From positions 1 to 30,655 of the IMG/VR virus record IMGVR_UViG_3300037502_000603: 30,655 nucleotides of DNA; one strand, 5' to 3'. A program made the translations under genes and the position numbers. Under the pieces are notes generated by a model. That model saw only the letters and a list, made by a program, of their open reading frames with translations. It was not told the DNA's origin and ran no database searches. Of the stretch, positions 28,281 through 30,655 are shown piece after piece; position 1 is the stretch's first letter; each line of letters starts with the position of its first letter. This stretch comes from a virus.

Positions 28281-28771
28281 CCCAAGATGAAATAAAACAA
28301 GTTTTTACGTACAAAGACGGTGTTTTGTACTGGAACTGCCGTCCGGGTAACAACCAAGACAAGGTTGGCAAACCGGCTGGCAGTTTTAACAAAGCACTGA
28401 ATCGAGTGAAAATTCAATACAAAGGAAAGATTTACGGCGCACACCAGTTAATCTTTTTTATGTTTTACGGCTATATGCCTCAAGTTATTGACCATATTGA
28501 CCGTAACACGCAAAACAATCGTATTGAGAATCTGCGGGAAGCCACGTTTTCTGGTAACGCGCAAAACGCTCGGGTCAGAAAAGACAATAAGTCTGGTGTT
28601 AAAAATGTTTGCTGGCATAAGCGCCTTGGTAAGTGGGGCGTTTCTGTTTCTAAAAACAGGAAAATCCAGCATTTTGGCTATTACGACAACCTTGAGTTGG
28701 CTGAACTTGTTGCACTTGAGGCAAAAGCCAAATTGCACGGAAAGTTCGCTTATTTGGAGTACGCAGCATGA
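28277..28771 (+). CDS. HNH endonuclease with AP2-like DNA-binding domain
   Basis: A 164-residue protein. The HNH core is YGAHQLIFFMFYGYMPQVID, HIDRNTQNNRIENLREAT (H, D, N). The C-terminal part (GVKNVCWHKRLGKWGVSVSK; KIQHFGYYDNLELAELVALE) is the AP2-type DNA-binding module often fused to HNH homing endonucleases. Its start overlaps the portal stop and its end overlaps the DUF5856-type gene (both ATGA), so it is fitted exactly into the operon. It is lower in GC than the portal gene, as expected for an inserted element. Confidence 0.9.
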   Translation: MTQDEIKQVFTYKDGVLYWNCRPGNNQDKVGKPAGSFNKALNRVKIQYKGKIYGAHQLIFFMFYGYMPQVIDHIDRNTQNNRIENLREATFSGNAQNARVRKDNKSGVKNVCWHKRLGKWGVSVSKNRKIQHFGYYDNLELAELVALEAKAKLHGKFAYLEYAA

Positions 28772-29130
28772 AACCGGCTGACTTCGTAGGCATGTTGTTC
28801 CTAGCGCGGGATGTGACCCATTCCGTGCATCTGAACACCCGTTCGTATGCCAAGCACAAGGCTCTCGGTAAGTTTTACGAGAGCGTGATCGGGCTGGCTG
28901 ACGACTTCGCGGAAGCCTATCAGGGGCGGCACGGGCTAATTGGCCCGATTTCGTTAATGTCGGCAAAAAAGACCACTAACGTCGTGGAGTTTTTGCAGGA
29001 TCAGTTAGCCGAAATTGAGGCTAACCGTTACAAGTTTTGTGACGAAAACGAAACGGCTATTCAGAACATTATTGACGAAATCGTCGCGCTGTATCTCAGC
29101 ACGTTGTACAAGTTGCGCTTTTTAGCGTGA
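28768..29130 (+). CDS. DUF5856-like helical protein
   Basis: A 120-residue all-helical protein: ADFVGMLFLARDVTHSVHLN, then RSYAKHKALGKFYESVIGLA, HGLIGPISLMSAKKTTNVVE and IIDEIVALYLSTLYKLRFLA. This series is typical of the DUF5856 group, which looks like a four-helix (ferritin/Dps-like) bundle. H16, H19 and E42 positions might bind metal, but this is not established. It lies between portal and structural genes; role unknown. Confidence 0.75.
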   Translation: MKPADFVGMLFLARDVTHSVHLNTRSYAKHKALGKFYESVIGLADDFAEAYQGRHGLIGPISLMSAKKTTNVVEFLQDQLAEIEANRYKFCDENETAIQNIIDEIVALYLSTLYKLRFLA

Positions 29131-29140
29131 GGTAACGATA

Positions 29141-29437
29141 GTGGAACTTCTTAATCCCCTTGTTCAATACCCGTCATACAACGCCGCGTACACTGGTACC
29201 GCAGGCTCAACGACGGCGTGGAACCCCGGCCCCGAGGGCGTGGTGGTGTGGTCAACGACGGCGGCGTATATCCGCGTGGGTGAAGGCGTAACGGCCACCA
29301 CGGCGGACACTCCGATTCCGGCCAACACCCCGATCCCGTTTAAGGTTCCGCCGGGTACTGGCGCTCCGTGGCGAGTGTCGGCCATTCAGATTGGCTCAAA
29401 CGGTACGGTGTACGCCAAGCCCATTAACCAGAACTAA
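29141..29437 (+). CDS. Putative virion protein, beta-rich
   Basis: A 98-residue protein starting at GTG 29141, after GAGGTAAC. It is made of short strands with many Gly, Thr and Pro (EGVVVWSTTAAYIRVGEGVT; TPIPFKVPPGTGAPWRVSAI). No signal peptide or enzyme motif. Its stop shares one base with the next ATG. A structural role in the head or fibre is inferred from its position and composition. Confidence 0.65.
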   Translation: MELLNPLVQYPSYNAAYTGTAGSTTAWNPGPEGVVVWSTTAAYIRVGEGVTATTADTPIPANTPIPFKVPPGTGAPWRVSAIQIGSNGTVYAKPINQN

Positions 29438-29670
29438 TGGCTCGATACTACGGAGTCCCGTTGCGTAATGCCGTCAGCCTTGGGCTGGGCGGCATCATCG
29501 CGCTGGCTACTGCCGAGGCACCCCCGCTGCCTGGGCCGCCGTTCCAAGTCGCTGATAGCGCTGGGACGATTTACAACTGCGATACAATCGTAGTGGACAG
29601 TGGCGGGACATCCTATGTGGTTGTGGATTCGGTCAAAGACAGTGCCGGAACAACCTACTTCCCAGTTTGA
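29437..29670 (+). CDS. Hypothetical structural protein
   Basis: A 77-residue protein: a hydrophobic N-terminal part (AVSLGLGGIIALATAEAPP), then repeated strands with a D-S-A/G-G-T rhythm (ADSAGTIYNC; VVDSGGTSYVVVDSVKDSAG), which suggests a small beta-repeat fold. It lies between the previous small virion protein and the fibre-like gene. Function unknown. Confidence 0.6.
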   Translation: MARYYGVPLRNAVSLGLGGIIALATAEAPPLPGPPFQVADSAGTIYNCDTIVVDSGGTSYVVVDSVKDSAGTTYFPV

Positions 29671-29681
29671 GGTAACTGAAC

Positions 29682-30655
29682 ATGGCTAACTTTGAAGTTT
29701 TGTCTTTAGACCCAACCACCCCGCAGATTCGCGCTCCGGGCGCAGGCGACGGCTACTCCGTCCCCCGCGACATGACGTTTGCAACGGGCACGACGCTGAA
29801 CGCCCCGACGACTGTTGTGTCCGTCAACACCTCGACTGACGCTCTGCGTATCACGCAGGTCGGTGCTGGTAACGCGCTGGTCGTTGAGGATAGCGCGAAC
29901 CCAGATGCGACTCCGACTGTGATTACGGCGGCTGGCCTCGTCGGCATCGGGACGAGCAGTCCGGTAGTATCATTAGACGTATCTGGAACTCCGGGTTCAC
30001 AAGGAGATTTGAGTTATACGGTTAGAACAACTAACGCAACAACGGCTTTTAATGCCACGCCAGCAACCGGATGGATTGGAAGAGTAATTTTCAACTCTTC
30101 TAACGCATTGATGAATGCCGGTGGATGGCAGGTCGCCAAAGAAAATACAACAGACGGTGATACGGCATCGTTTTTATCTTTGCATACGAGATCAGGCGCA
30201 ACAGTTGCAGAAAAAATGCGCATAACCAGCGCAGGCAATATGGTTATCGGAGGATCAGCCGCTCCCGCTGAAGGACTGCTTACTGTTTTTGGTTCAAACG
30301 CTCGTATTCTTGTCCGAGATAACGGAGTCCCGGTTCGGGTACAGTTAGACGTTGATACGACAAATACTCTCGGTCGAGTGGGCACACGATCAAACCATCC
30401 GTTTGTGTTCACAGTTCAAGATACCGAGCGCATGCGCCTTGACACCTCCGGCAACCTCGGTCTGGGCGTGACGCCGAGTGCGTCAACAACTTATAAAAAC
30501 GTTCAAAACGGCAATGCCGTTATGATGGGAAGCACATCGGATGTTAGCGCTTATTGGAATTCCAACGCCACATTCAATTCTGGGTGGAAGTACATTAGCA
30601 ACGGCACCGCTGCGCGATATGAGCAAACATCTTTAGGTGGACACGCTTGGTTCAC
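29682..30655 (+). CDS. Tail fibre-like protein, 5' part (runs off the window)
   Basis: The frame is open from ATG 29682 to the end of the window (about 324 codons). The start is preceded by GAGGTAACTGAAC. It is rich in Thr, Ser, Gly and Val, with repeat-type motifs common in phage fibres (GLVGIGTSSPVVSLDVSG; AEKMRITSAGNMVIGGSA; ERMRLDTSGNLGLGVTP). These resemble fibre shaft segments that often precede a chaperone-cleaved C-terminus, which would be to the right. It sits between the portal and the coat gene, a place where P22 carries a scaffold. Confidence 0.8.
   Translation, partial: MANFEVLSLDPTTPQIRAPGAGDGYSVPRDMTFATGTTLNAPTTVVSVNTSTDALRITQVGAGNALVVEDSANPDATPTVITAAGLVGIGTSSPVVSLDVSGTPGSQGDLSYTVRTTNATTAFNATPATGWIGRVIFNSSNALMNAGGWQVAKENTTDGDTASFLSLHTRSGATVAEKMRITSAGNMVIGGSAAPAEGLLTVFGSNARILVRDNGVPVRVQLDVDTTNTLGRVGTRSNHPFVFTVQDTERMRLDTSGNLGLGVTPSASTTYKNVQNGNAVMMGSTSDVSAYWNSNATFNSGWKYISNGTAARYEQTSLGGHAWF

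Noticed and set aside
28448-28966. 172-codon - strand ORF across the HNH and DUF5856-type genes
   Set aside because: Spans two clear + strand genes, lacks any motif and a ribosome site.
1-30655. Integrase, CI-type repressor or CRISPR array
   Set aside because: No recombinase motifs, no second repressor and no regularly spaced repeats of CRISPR type were found; the three 18-bp repeats have no spacers of equal length.

Overview
The window is most of a tailed-phage genome (dsDNA, Caudoviricetes) with a P22-like podovirus virion. It carries a P22-type portal protein, relatives of the P22 tail accessory factors gp4 and gp10, and three consecutive candidate DNA-ejection proteins, and I found no tape measure, tail tube or sheath gene. 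The Rz/Rz1 spanin pair points to a Gram-negative host. I saw no integrase, no CI-type repressor, no tRNA and no CRISPR array, so a virulent lifestyle or a lysogeny module outside the window are both possible. The first 123 bases are the 3' end of a probable capsid gene and the last ~970 bases are the 5' part of a fibre-like gene. The window therefore looks like one cut of a circular or permuted map, and the missing piece should hold the rest of the fibre, a scaffold and most of the coat gene.

Layout. (1) 1-10244, + strand: coat end, capsid-associated proteins, gp4-like and gp10-like neck proteins, fibre/adhesin-like proteins, a GNAT acetyltransferase, then three ejection-type proteins. (2) 10247-12902, + strand: lysis (two small membrane proteins, Rz with an embedded Rz1, an M15 peptidase), then a small HExxH protein and a calcineurin-like phosphoesterase. 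(3) 12805-14712, - strand: a Cro-like regulator, a C5 cytosine methyltransferase with a long overlapping ORF in a second frame, a small unknown, a VRR-NUC-type nuclease and another small unknown. (4) 14705-14754: control region with a strong + promoter and an operator-like inverted repeat that covers the Cro start codon. (5) 14767-18242, + strand: early recombination operon (ERF annealing protein, YqaJ-type exonuclease, likely ssDNA-binding protein, plus small unknowns including one exported protein). (6) 18344-19669: DUF5906-type primase/helicase ATPase, closed by a bidirectional terminator. (7) 19695-21869, - strand: twelve very small, tightly packed genes of unknown function, several with near-identical leaders, behind a good promoter at 21914-21942. 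(8) 21943-22724: AT-rich non-coding DNA with three 18-bp iteron-like repeats and many inverted repeats, a candidate replication origin. (9) 22725-30655, + strand: packaging and head genes (small zinc-ribbon-like protein, TerS-like, TerL, small basic proteins, portal, DUF5856-type protein, structural proteins, fibre), interrupted by two HNH endonuclease genes.

The parts fit a phage that copies its genome from a region near the iterons using its DUF5906 ATPase, and processes ends and recombines with YqaJ exonuclease plus ERF. It then packages through TerS/TerL and the portal, and lyses the host with holin-like proteins, an M15 endolysin and spanins. The least explained parts are the overlapping reading frame inside the methyltransferase, the - strand micro-gene operon with repeated leaders, and the repeat-rich candidate origin.
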